A DNA stretch of 64,000 nt. It comes from Bugula neritina. Its lineage: Eukaryota; Bryozoa; Gymnolaemata; Cheilostomatida; Bugulidae. Numbering within the stretch: position 1 is the first letter of the stretch; each line of letters begins with the position of its first letter. Below the pieces are notes generated by a model that saw only the letters and a program-made list of their open reading frames with translations, had not been told where the DNA came from and did no database searches. Below are positions 38,927 to 51,300 of the stretch, one piece after another. The translations under genes and the position numbers were made by a program. The stretch spans positions 4,379,722 through 4,443,721 of the forward strand of contig OZ037766.1 in the NCBI GenBank assembly GCA_964035545.1. Reading direction: 5' to 3'.

Positions 38927-39003
38927 GTCCCTGTGGTGTAATGGTTATTGCGACTGGCTAGCTTGCAAGCCAGAGGTCTTGGGTTTGAATCCCAGTTGGG
39001 GCA
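38927..39003 (+). repeat. tRNA-like repeat, relative of the element at 30822
   Basis: Reads GTCCCTGTGGTGTAATGGTT, GGCTAGCTTGCAAGCCAGAG and GGGTTTGAATCCCAG. The acceptor and T stems pair, but the anticodon arm has a six-base stem with an eight-base loop. A genuine tRNA (TGC-type) cannot be excluded; a SINE head or pseudogene is more likely. Confidence 0.55.
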
Positions 39004-39940
39004 AAAAATTTAAAATCGGACTTGCCTAAATTTGGACTTTGGAGTCAAAAGTTTTTCTTTCATATTCAGTTTACCAGCCAACAAATAGCTAGTAACTAAC
39101 ACAGGCAAGTTAAGCAGCTGCAAATTTTTGCTTCGTTGACAATTTAGCTGCTTATTCCAGGAAATTTAATTAATTAAATATGCAAAAGTGTGATAAAATA
39201 GTGAGTCAACACTTGGTTTCTATCTAACATTTTGTTTGCTTTGGGGCTGATTGTTATCTGCACGGAATATATTGGCATACATTACATAGAGAGGTTTATA
39301 CTATAGAAGTACGTCTGTTTGTGTATCACTAGATAAAGTGATGCAGGACTCACAGCATGTATTGACGGATATCAATAAGCAGCAGGGAGTTGGCATCAAA
39401 CATCGACAGAAGTTGACAGTCATGCAGGTTCGTAGATAATATTGTAATGCAAGTAGGTCTTGCAAATACTTGACCTCATCATTGGATCATTTTAAAAGGT
39501 AGTATAACTAGTTTTATATGCATATATACAATACTTTATTAAAATTGAGTGACAGCTATACAAAATTTATTATCGTAATAAAACCGTGTCAAACCTTTTT
39601 CAGGGGAATTGCAATTAATTTTCTGATATAATTTATTTAAATTGAGTTTCGTAATTAGCTGCAGTTTTGTAGGATAGCTATGTGCAGTGCACACTTTGAT
39701 TATTGTAGCAGGGCTAATTTTGAAAAATAATATTTTCTAAATTTCTAATAATCATTGGCCTGCTGGTAAGGTCAATGCTTCACAATTAGGTCAAGCCCAT
39801 AGATCTTCAGTTGTCTTTATAAATTTTGTTATGAAAATAATCTCTCGGGCTATATTTCTTGTTCATAATGCAGTTTTTCTCAATTTTTTTATTACATGCA
39901 GCACCTACCTCATGCTTCATTAAAATACTGTGGATCTGTG

Positions 39941-40043
<103 letters not shown>

Positions 40044-40093
40044 CAGAGCAGAGTTTATAACATATAGAAAGAACTATAACATTTGATTAAAAC

Positions 40094-40194
40094 ATTTTAT
40101 TACCAGTAGTTTTATGTGTTCATGTCACAAACACCAGATAAAGTTTTTATCTAGGAATTGTGGTATGAACACATAAAACTACTGGTAATAAAAT
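40094..40194. repeat. Perfect 30-bp inverted repeat (hairpin element)
   Basis: The left arm starts ATTTTATTACCAGTAGTTTT (40094-40123). The right arm ends in its exact complement (40165-40194), with a 41-bp spacer. It looks like a foldback MITE next to the (TA)n run. Confidence 0.9.
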
Positions 40195-42079
40195 ATTTCA
40201 ACTTTTATGACACATTTGATAAAGGTTGTGATAAATAAAGTGCTAGCGTTTTGTATGGTATAAGTTTATCTTCGGGCCACTGCAGGGTAGCACAGAGTTG
40301 TTAGAGTAAACTAACAATCCTTCACCTTTATTAGGAAAAGATAAAAACTATAAACTTTTCTGTTGTATAAACTATGCCTTCAGTTTATAATTGTATATTA
40401 TATTATATAATTATATTATATTATATTATGAAGCTTATACTACAATACTTTAAAACTAAAGTTGCGAACATAATAATGTACAGATTACAAAAATCTTTAA
40501 AATTGGGGCAGATGTAGGCTATATTTTCATTTAACGATAAAAATATTACCCTTTTTTCATCTACTTGTGTGCTACTATAAAACTACACTTTTATATAAAT
40601 TCACTCTCAACACTGCACATTAATAGCATTATCATATATTAGTTGAAAATAAATATTTTCAATTTGTGTAGCAAATAATTTTCTTAGGCTTAAACACTTT
40701 AATTGGGTGGATTCTTGTCAGCATTACATAGACATGGCTGACAAGCCATTACATACTAAACATAGCATAGGTACAACTTAATAGTTCCACTATTTGCTGC
40801 CACTAAGGTTCCTATATCTCAAGCTCTGACAGTGAAACTGTCAGCGAACTTGAGTCTACAATATAAAAACATATTCCCTGATGAATTGTTGATGTCTATC
40901 ACAGACCAATTGGCTATAAACTGTACTTTGAGTAGATGTCATTGCACAATCAAGATGTGTTTTATCCTAGAGGGCTGAATTATAAACAAATATAGCATAT
41001 AACATCTGTTATGATGTATACAGTGCAATATTAGTATGTTTATAATTACTTTGTTCTATTATGTAGTTTAGATATAAAATAATATTAAGACTAGTTGGAC
41101 AAATGTACCTAAAACAGTCTCAAACATAAGTGTACGAATATAGAATATGTTTAAATAACAAAATTGCAAGTGAAACTTACATAGGTAAAAGATTTGCAAT
41201 TTTACAAGGGATAGCTAGCGTCGCATACAGCTGATCTAGTAAGATGGCAAAAACTAGGATCAGTGTCATGTGGTAGTAGTTTATTGTTATACTCAGCCAA
41301 TAAAGATGCTAGGTAAAGTCATGTGATGATTTTATTCTCTAGCTGTCTTGCTTGTTCACAAGTTTTGTAATATAAGTACAATTATTTTATACATGAAAAA
41401 CGGTACACACATTCACTCATTAATATAATAACTACAGTCAAAAAATAGTATAATACGTAGGGCCTAATTGGTGGGCCTTATTACATCATTTGTATTATGT
41501 TAACCCCTTACAACGTATTCGGTTATTATACACTTGGTACCAAGTATGAAGTTACTCACTAAATTTAAGTTCAACCCATTTTATAGTGTCTACATAGTGA
41601 AACATTCACAACGGTAATCTTGTATAAGGCTGCAGTGTAACTTTAATGTGCATATTAATAGCTTGTAATTTGTGTTACATATCTTTGATTATTACATCTG
41701 AAATCCCACATGGGTATTAGAATACCTGCAGGCACCTGAACTGTCTGGTTACCTCATTTAGTGATGATAATGCGTGGAACTTGATGTGTAGGCTTCATGA
41801 TATGCTTTACCTCCGGTCAACTGCGTTCTACCACATGTCAGCTTAAAAATTTAAAGAAGGAGCAAAAGAAAATTTATAATATCATTATCCCAAATAAGTT
41901 GATATTTTTTGCTAAGATTTACAAATTATATTCAAATAATTTTCAAATAAATTCAGTTGTATGAAAATATAATATTGCAATATAGTCTAGCAATTTGAGC
42001 AAAGCCGCACAAAATTTGGCATAATAAACTATCAGGAAAACCATTATTTTAGTGCATTGGTATTAAAACACTTTAATTG

Positions 42080-42148
42080 CCTCTCCCCCCACCCTTTCCC
42101 CTATACCCCCTACCCTCTACCCTCTACCCGCCACACCCCAACCCTTAC
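42080..42148 (-). repeat. G-rich tract with quadruplex potential (C-rich on plus strand)
   Basis: The plus strand carries repeated CCCTCTACC and CCCCC blocks. The minus strand therefore has at least six G3+ runs with loops of 1-6 bases, such as GGGTAGAGGGTAGAGGGT. It stands out sharply from its AT-rich surroundings. Confidence 0.8.
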
Positions 42149-43239
42149 CTTTTTCATTCTGTCATAATAAATCTAGCAAATAATTTATAGGCATTATAAA
42201 TAATTCAAACAACATGAGATAAAGCTGTTATAAATCATGCAAGTAGCACAACTGCAGTAATTATAAATCATTTCTCTCTCGAGATAATATCCAGTAGACA
42301 GAACTCTTTATATAAAATTTGTTCTACTCATAGATTGTGCTACAACTTTACTTTAACAAGAGCTCAGTGTATGACAATAAACCTTTCTTTCTCTCAAGCA
42401 TGTTAGAGCAGTAAAAACTTTATACACTACAAACTATCTGCCAACTCTTGAGTATAACAACAATCTTCATGTAGCCAACTGGTCCCTTGTGCTTTGTGCT
42501 GATTCTTGCTTGCCAACATATTTTCATTTTCCAGCATGGAAATAATTTGCTAATTGGCATAGTAAGAGTAATGCAAACACCACCAAAGTTTCACTTTTTT
42601 CAAATTTGAAATAACTGTTGTTGTAAGTATGCAATTAGATAGTTTGTAGCAGATGAATAAACTAGATAATTTGGTACTATTTATTATAACTCCATTTCTC
42701 TAACATCCCCTCCCATATGTTTATATTGATGTCTATGGATTTTATGTTCTTTGTAGGAATATGTGTTTACCTTAGCATCTATGTTTATATAATCATGTGT
42801 AGTCTACTTGAAATAATTTGATTGCAAGATATAGCTTTTGCTTACAATTACAAGGGCGAGTGATAACTTGTATGAATCAGTTCTAACCTGGCGTGATTTT
42901 CAACCTGTTGCCAAAGCAAAACCGTTTTCAATTGCCTGATTCAACTTATTCTAATACAAATTTTTGATTGTCAAAATCAACACAGACTACTCTTAATACA
43001 AACCATGAAACAAAATTTCTTGTGAGAAATAACCCAATACTAAAGCTACCAAATTTGCTTAAATTAGACAAAATAGTTACTTGAGTTGTCCTGACATTTA
43101 ATATAAGGTTTAATAACCTTTAAAAGTAGAGCATGTGTGAAATGCATGATTTTAGGGACATAATGCTACCCCGCATATCTAACAATTATAATTTGTTTGT
43201 ACAAGAAGGTCTTGATAAATTATAAGAAAATGTAATGCA

Positions 43240-43466
43240 TGTAGTGTAAGTGTGTAGTGTAAGTATGTAGTGTAAGTGTGTAGTGTAAGTGTGTAGTGTA
43301 AGTATGTAGTGTAAGTATGTAGTGTAAGTATGTAGTGTGAGTATGTAGTGTAAGTATGTAGTGTAAGTATGTAGTGTAAGTATGTAGTGTAAGTATGTAG
43401 TGTAAGTATGTAGTGTAAGTATGTAGTGTAAGTATGTAGTGTAAGTATGTAGTGTAAGTATGTATT
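43240..43466. repeat. 13-bp minisatellite (TGTAGTGTAAGTA)n
   Basis: About seventeen nearly identical head-to-tail copies. Each contains GTAAGTATG, a consensus-like 5' splice site on the plus strand. Confidence 0.95.
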
Positions 43467-43543
43467 AGCTATTTCAACATGTTAAATAGTATCTGGTTGA
43501 AAATCGTTGTCTTTAAAGAACATTTCCCAGCTTGAATTTATAG

Positions 43544-43580
43544 AATACTTCAGGTTATCAAAGCAATAACCTGAAGTATT
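43544..43580. repeat. 15-bp perfect stem hairpin
   Basis: AATACTTCAGGTTAT and ATAACCTGAAGTATT are separated by seven bases. Confidence 0.85.
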
Positions 43581-43884
43581 ATGAAAGCAGACGGGAATAT
43601 TGATGTTTATTACGCTGCTTCAAGAAATACTATTAAATTGGTTTCTCATCTTTAGTTGTATTATTCAGAAAATATAGACCCTTACAAATATCTTAAATGA
43701 TATTCTATGCACTCAATAGTTCAATGATGCAGACTAATCACAAGCTTAATTAAATATTAACTTACCTTGCTGAAAATATAATGTCACCGTGATCAATACA
43801 TCAGACTTTCTCTCTCTATGCGTATAAAACATGTAATTTTAATCTTACATTTACAATCTAAAGTTGAACTTCATAATTTCTATT

Positions 43885-43956
43885 TTAATCGATTCGATAA
43901 AACTTATATGCCGAGGCAGCTACAGTCACACAGGAGAATGTAAAGACATCCGCCAT
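43885..43956 (-). other. Short minus-strand ORF at a divergent promoter, unproven
   Basis: An ATG in the context CAAGATGGCGG (YY1-like) opens 23 codons beginning MADVFTFSCVTVAASAYKF and then meets TAA. It lies about 85 bp from the plus-strand candidate first exon at 44040, which contains the mirrored ATGGCGGAC. It could be a micro-ORF, a 5' leader, or chance. No downstream exon was identified. Confidence 0.25.
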
Positions 43957-44039
43957 CTTGCCATGCAATAAGCTTATGCTCTGCTTGTTCTGATATTTAT
44001 TAGCTAATTATCACATCTCTATATTAAACTGGCCTGAGA

Positions 44040-44096
44040 ATGGCTTTTCGCTCACACAGACTTAGGACGGCAGCTACTGTCAGCATGGCGGACAAG
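44040..44096 (+). CDS. Candidate upstream first exon (possible DYRK isoform start)
   Basis: An open 57-bp stretch starts with ATG and ends in AAG followed by a GTAAGG donor. It encodes MAFRSHRLRTAATVSMADK in phase 0, and an inner ATG in good context (CAGCATGGCGG) would give MADK. It could splice to the DYRK exon at 50222, which also begins in phase 0, but it could equally start another transcript. Nothing else in the 4 kb downstream looks coding. Confidence 0.35.
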
Positions 44097-44364
44097 GTAA
44101 GGCTTCATAAAATACAGTTTTTGAATGCAAATTTTTCTTGTTCTCAATATTAAGGTATTTTTTCAATAAGTCAGTGTAGTTAGAGATTTCTCTAAATTAA
44201 GCTTCTTAAGAAAAGTTTGAAATTATCAATTTTTATTGGCTGAAGGTTATTGGGATGTATGTGATAAATTTACAAACTTTGTTAAAGACACTGAAGCAAA
44301 TTTTCTTCTCTCCCCCTTCTATAAGAAATTACATGAAATTTGTTGTACTATACACTTAAAATAA

Positions 44365-44615
44365 GTCATACTTGTAGAATAAAGAAGATTGTAGAATAGA
44401 GTATATTGTAGAATAAAGAAGATTGTAGAATAGAGTATTTTGTAAAATAGAGTAGATTAAGTAGAACAGAGTATATTGTAGAATAGAGTATTTTGCAGAA
44501 TAGAGTATTTTGTAGAATAGAGTATTTTGCAGAATAGAGTATTTTGTAGAATAGAGTAGATTGTATAGAATAGAGTTTATTGTAGAATTGAGAGCGTTGT
44601 AGAATTCATGGAGAA
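44365..44615. repeat. Degenerate GTAGAATAGAGTATTTT minisatellite
   Basis: Around fifteen imperfect copies of a 15-17-bp unit, downstream of the candidate first exon at 44040. Confidence 0.9.
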
Positions 44616-46709
44616 CATTAGAAAAGTGAACCATATTACCATTATATTATACTGATTTTGCTAGTTTTTCACTGTAGAAACCATTTTATAAGGTAAAACA
44701 GTATAATTGATACTAAATAATTTGTAAATAGCTTATCTAATTGGGAGTTATTGTTCCTGTTTAAAAATCAATATTCGGCTCATAGTTTCTTAGCATGTAA
44801 AAATATTGTACAGTTCAGTGAAAATTTGTAGTCGATTCTACATAATATCAACATATTGTTATTTTACGATGTAGTTTTATTTTAACGTGCCCTACATTTC
44901 GATTTGGTTGCGGTTTTGTTTTGGTTGACAACAGGAAATAAAAATAACTTGATAATCCGTTTTGTAGAAAGAAATTAAAAACAGAAAAATATTGCAAATA
45001 TTTCAAGTCATTCAGCATATAAATAACAGCTTTTTAGTTCCGATCTGATAGGTCATCACAAATTTGTTTATAACGCCACTGAAACTTTTAAAGCATGTCC
45101 ATTATGTATTTGCCCATTTGGCACTTCATGCATTATGGCTGCCATGTTTGATTTGATGATGTCAGAAAACATAATGTATGGTTAAACACACATTGTATCC
45201 CATCAGCTTCATGGGGTATTATTTACTCTACATAATTTATTATTGATAAGATCTCTCACATTATATATTCATATTAGTTTATAATAATTATAAAGGTATT
45301 GTGTTACATGCTTGGTGTTTATACACAGTAAATGCACATAAAGTTTTAAATCTATATTTCTAATCTGTAGCCGAGGAAACGTCTAGCCTTGTTTTCACTG
45401 ATTATTTCCTCTAAATTAAAAGTGCTAAAAGCATCAAAGTGACTACTAAGTAAAATACTAAAATATATATAAGAAGAAGAAAAGTTAGTAAAGCTACAAG
45501 TCTAGGCCAGCAATACATCTCTTTCTAGAAGACTTGGAAATATATTGATTTTAATTTTATTTCTTTAATTTAAAATATATAAAAAGGAATTTATATTTTT
45601 TTGTAATGTTACTAGTTTATGGATTTAGTGCATGCAGAAAGACTAACAGCACAGGCTTCTCTGTGTTTGTCATTTATTATCACAATTCATAAAATCAGCA
45701 TTAAAAAAACTTTGACACCAATTTGACTGCTAGAAAAAAACTTTGTAAAAATATGCTTAATAAGTCATGGACCAGCTTCCCAAAATGCAGTGCAATATAG
45801 GTATAATACTACACTCATAATGTAGACTGTATAGGAGACCCAATGCAGTAGTTTGTCTTACTATAAAGACTTAGGAGAAGATTTAAAGTTTATTGGAGGT
45901 CAAATCTTCAGCTCATATATTGTTTTACTATAAACTTCTTTCAAGGCTATAGCTTAATAGCCAGGTGACTGTAATATGCAGTAGGGCGTTTCAACTCTAT
46001 CTAACATTTCTCCTAACAATCTCTGTTATAATATAATGGATAATAGCTAGGAAACAAATGCATAGTAAAACCATGTATGGGTTGAAGATTTCTATCCCTT
46101 CAAACTTCACAATTTTAGAGAATTTTAGGGTAGAGCCTAAAGCTCACATTTCTGTGGTGCCAAAAATATGTCACGTTTCAAGCTTACTGTATCTTTCTAA
46201 TATAAATTTATAATTTTATTCAACAATAGACTGAACGGTTAATTCTAATCTTCTTTTTACATATTATGTTAGGTGTAGTAGAGAATTTTGGTTTGCTTTA
46301 AATATTGTAATTCTTGGTACTAGGCAATGGTTATGCCATTATTACAACTTACAATACTGTCTACAGATTGCTATTTAATATCAATGATGTATGCTGTCAG
46401 CAGCACTAGTAAGATGCTAATTAGTTAGAGCATCAACTTTGTGGATTATGTTGTTGCTAGACCTCTACTGCTAATCCTCTACAGTAGTATGTTGAATTCA
46501 CTCTAGACTCCTTGTGGTGTAGATATACTAATTTTCAGTTGTACTTACATTGCCTTTACTTCTAAACTGCCTCCAGGTTTACTCACTGTAACCTAACTTA
46601 CTTAAAATAATCATCTCAATGACAAGCATAAACATTATGAGTTTCGGTTACAATTTTCAAATTGCACAGACCAATGTTAGCTACTAGGTTAAAGCATGAA
46701 GTTAGAATA

Positions 46710-47015
46710 ATCACATAGTATAGCATAACATAGCACAGTATGATATAGCACTCTATAGCACAGTATAGCACAGTATAGTATTGCATAGTATAGCATAGCA
46801 TAGTATAGAATAATATAGCATAACAAAGCATAATTATAGCACAGCATAGTATAGCATGACATACGCTACCCGGACAGGACAAAGCGGAGATAGGTGAGAA
46901 TAGTATAGCATGACATAGCATAGTATAGTATAGTATAGTATAGCATGACATAGCATAGTATAGTATAGTATAGTATAGCATGACATAGTATAGCATAGCA
47001 TAGTATAGTATAGTT
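46710..47015. repeat. TAGCATAGTATAG low-complexity array
   Basis: Mixed TAGTA/TAGCA/TGACA pentamer repeats, interrupted near 46862-46900 by a GC-richer stretch containing GCTACCCGGACAGGACAAAG. Confidence 0.9.
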
Positions 47016-48359
47016 TGCAGTACTAGCTATATGTAGTCTTCAACAAAATATATTGTTGTAAAGAAACTTGCTTACTATATTATGTAAAAATATATTTTAA
47101 AAATACTTTTACTGCTAATGGAGCAAGTTGTTAACAAAAACATGCATCACTCAAAATAAACTAAAAGAGTATATATTTTATAAAATATGTTTTAATAGCA
47201 ATATAATAACTAATAATAATTATTTTTCTAAGCTAAAAACTTGAATACGTTGTCTAGCACAACAATTCACAGCTGTACTCAAAATTTTATTTCATTTTCA
47301 TAAATTTTCAACAGTTTAACATAAGCAATACAGGTCTATGCACAAGGGTGCTAATGTCCTAAGGATATAAACATTTCTTTCATTTAGCATTATTATCTAC
47401 TGTATTTATTACAGATCAGATGTGTTTTATACACAACAATTTAAAAATGCGTACATATGTGTTGCATGTATAGCAATTTATTTGGCAGCGTATTTGTTTA
47501 GTATAAAGTAAAACTTACTCAAATTGATGCTGTTTAAACAGACCACCCACTTAGTGCTTCAAAAATTACTGGCTTTAAAACAGTATCTATTCACTATTAG
47601 ACATATAATATTTGCTCTAGAAATATGCTTGCTAATCAATACACACTTTCAAGGCTGACAAAAAAATAATGACTTGAAGCATGAAATTTAATTTTAATAC
47701 CAATAAATTGCTGCTTATGAACATTTTTGAGCTAGGTAATAGCTCTAATCGATGTGCAATTACTTTATACAGAACTGTTACACCTTTGGATGCACGCATT
47801 AGGAGTTATATTATTAAAATTACCATAAAGTGATTGCTGCACTAAAATGTTACTCAACTAATGAATTTTTACAATAGACCAATCACTATCATAGACATAT
47901 CCATAGACCAAATCTTTCAACAAAATGCTTTGAACAATGTTTAGGGTTACAATCTTTCAATGTGCCTATCACGAATCACATATATTTGCATTAGGTACTC
48001 ACTTACACAGTATTGTAACAGACTCATGAGGTATTTAGGTTATATGCTCCATGTATATAAAGTGTCATTGTAATAGTGTGTTGACGCAAACCTTTTATTG
48101 CATATGTAAACAATTAAAGAATACTAAATAAATATTTCTAATGCATGAAAGCAAATTTCCTTTTTTGTTTTATATAATATATCAATAGAGCGGCTTTATT
48201 TTTCTCGCCTTCAGAAAGTCAATTTAAACTCAATTACAGTGTTCGTCTAGGGTTTTGCCTGTAGTCACGTATGTCATGGTTTGCTAATGGACACCTCCTT
48301 TAGCCATGATATCTTTGCTTTTCTAATGAGTAACATTTACAAATAACTAAACGATTGAC

Positions 48360-51300
48360 ATGCTACGTAAGGAGCGATACCTGCCACCTTTACCCAGCTA
48401 CGAGTATAAGTTTGCGGTAAGTTTTCTAACACTTAGAGAGGCTTGACTTGCTCTCCTTTTTCTTGCAAACTTTTAAAACAATGTTATAGATTATTTCAGC
48501 ATTTGTTCTGTAAATAAATGGTGATCTGTAGCTGTATTTTCTGTACTAAATGCAACATTTTGTCTTGCCAATGTTGACCAAGCAACCAGTACCAGTTTTA
48601 TTAAAGTGAAAAGAAATTTCTGAAAGTAATTATTGCACTGCTTATATTCGCCTCCTTTTTTAATTCTACATTGGCTGGCTGAGTGAAATAGGTTTTGCAA
48701 TATAACAATATGTCCTATAGGCTTGTATTGCACAATCAACACTATATATATTATATTTTATAGCTTTATATTACACACCCAATACTGTATATTACACCAT
48801 ATAACTTTATATTACACACCCAATACTGTATATTATACCGTATAACCTTATATTACAAAGTCCACACTATATATTATAACCTATAGCTTTATATTACATA
48901 CTCTACACTGTATATTCTATACCATATAATTCTGTAATATACAAACTGCTGCTTTACTCACTTCACACTCTCAAGTATTAGATGGTGTCTTATTTCTTAA
49001 TGGCTGCCATGTATGAACCGGCATCTCTTTCAACTTGATCTACCGCTTGAGTGCTGCCTACATATTGGGTTCTTTTCTATTGAAATCATAATAAGACAAT
49101 GACTTTCATTACAAGCTTCAACATTCAATAGCACTTTTCAGCTCTTCATATCGTATATATGTGTGTCTAGTGTCTGGCATTATTATACTATATACGTGTG
49201 TTCTGATACGTATGTGTGCGTGTAGTATATCTGCATATATAATCAATAAAATCAGTGTATATAAAATTATAGGTTCGCCTTAACATTGGTACAAGTAATT
49301 TGGTGAATGCAGTGGAAATTAGTCTAGCACTTGATGCGTAGCTGCGAAGCAAGGGTTATGTACATGGAGTTATAACAGTGGTTTACTGACGTACTTGCTA
49401 CTGGTGTATACTCTATACATACTATAATATAACGTGTATAAACTATATATAGCATATAAACTATATAGAGAAGATACTATATGTTATGTATATATAATAT
49501 ATAACATAGACGAACCACTTATTGTACTGCTAAGACCGCGTATCTTAAACTAATTCTTACAAATGGATTTGGCAGCAAAATATGGCTAAATATAAGCTGT
49601 CGACAATGTCCGTGCTGCCTCCACTCAAAGTAGGTGTCACTCTTCTGTTTAGTTTGAATTTCCTGTACTCCACTGATGATAGTTCATAGTTTTTCGTAAC
49701 AGTTATAGTTTTCAAAATTTTAAAGGCATAAAGTAGCAGTAAGTATTAAATTGTAGCTTTGAGAACCATTAAGGTATGAATACATCATATAGCTTAGTAT
49801 ATATACTCTTTTGTTTTGTATTATTCCATATATTATGTGAATTTGTTTAGTGCAGCAGTGAAACAATGCATACAGTTTGAGTTTTAATATTCTTTTCAAA
49901 ACTACGAGTTCAGGATACAGAACTTTATCTGTCTGATCGGCTCAACATGCATTATTAGTCTCATAATCAAGTTTGGGTGGTCATACTTACACTTCACTAC
50001 ATTAGTGGATAACTAAGGCTAAAAACAGGCACTAGCCACTGTCTCTCTATCCTATCTTTTCTTCTTTCTAGAACATTTAGATCACATGTAGGCTCTTCCT
50101 AGTTTGCCCGTTACTGCACCGATCCGAGGAGTTTACATTAGACTGTGGTTCACTCAGTTCCCCCCCCCCCCACCTGGCAAGAACAATTAACCTTGGCTGA
50201 CAATCTTATGTTATGTTGCAGAGTCCACAAACTAATACAATCAACAGATCCCACAGATTAGGGGACGGGTTGAGTAGGTACCCCACTCAGATATCAATAG
50301 CCAACCCTAAAGGGAAGAGTAAAAGTCATCACCATCACAGCACAGAGGTTAGTATCTCTCATGGGTGTGAAGACATTTCATATAGCCATAATTTCTCATC
50401 ACGTGGAGAGGGGAGGTTTGAGCACGTCTCGAATGGTCATTTACATTAACCGATATTTTATGTAGACATGAATTTTTAATTCTCCTGAAAATATATCCTA
50501 AACTCAATTGTATTATATTTTATTGACGTACAGTTTGTTAAGGGCACAAAATCAATAGCAATTTAAATTGAAATATTAACTACAGCTTGTGACATTTGCA
50601 GATATTGTATTCTTATATAATGAAGATTTACCTCAACAGGTAATACCTGTACATACTTGTGCCTTGTTACAAGCTGTTTAGCTTCTCTTTACGACAATTT
50701 CTCATATTGCAAACCATGAAACTTGTATTAAAAATTTGAACTGGCTGCCCAGGAAATAAAGTAAAAATTGATTTATTGGAGTCTAGCCGGAGTTTGTAAT
50801 CTATTCATCACACAAAAAGTTGAATCTTTAATATATTTTCCCAGCATCTCACTACTTTCAGCAGCTTGTTATAAAATTGATATTACATTCTGTTTGCTTT
50901 CTTATAACAACCAATCATTTATTTATTGAAGAGCAATTTTATGAAAATGTTTTGTAAAGTTTTGTAAAGAGAAATCTTTGAAGGCTGCTTTTAAGTAAAA
51001 CAACGTATAGCAACTTATTGCTTTACTTGGACGTTACATGGCAAAGAATATTAAATTTTTTGAAATCAATAAATGTAAGCTATCAACTGGTAATATTATA
51101 TTTTTTTATACAGCCACGAAATATCAAATGGCATTTATCCATGCTTAACTCACCTTAAATTAAACACTAATAAAAATATTGCATGTATTTGTTTTGCACC
51201 TGTCACAGTATTGACAAAGCTATTTCAGGCTGTCTTTAATACCTAGCAAACTGTCTGGAAGTCTCATGTCACTATCTAAAGCTGACCCAGCGTTGTATAC

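Noticed and set aside
43240-43466. CRISPR-like array
   Set aside because: The 13-bp units are head to tail with no spacers, and the window is animal nuclear DNA.
44356-44634. Minus-strand 92-codon ORF
   Set aside because: It is the translation of a GTAGAATAGAGTA repeat, with no homology or splice context.
46616-46996. Minus-strand 126-codon ORF rich in Tyr, Leu and Cys
   Set aside because: Low-complexity TAGCATAGTA array; the composition is that of the repeat.
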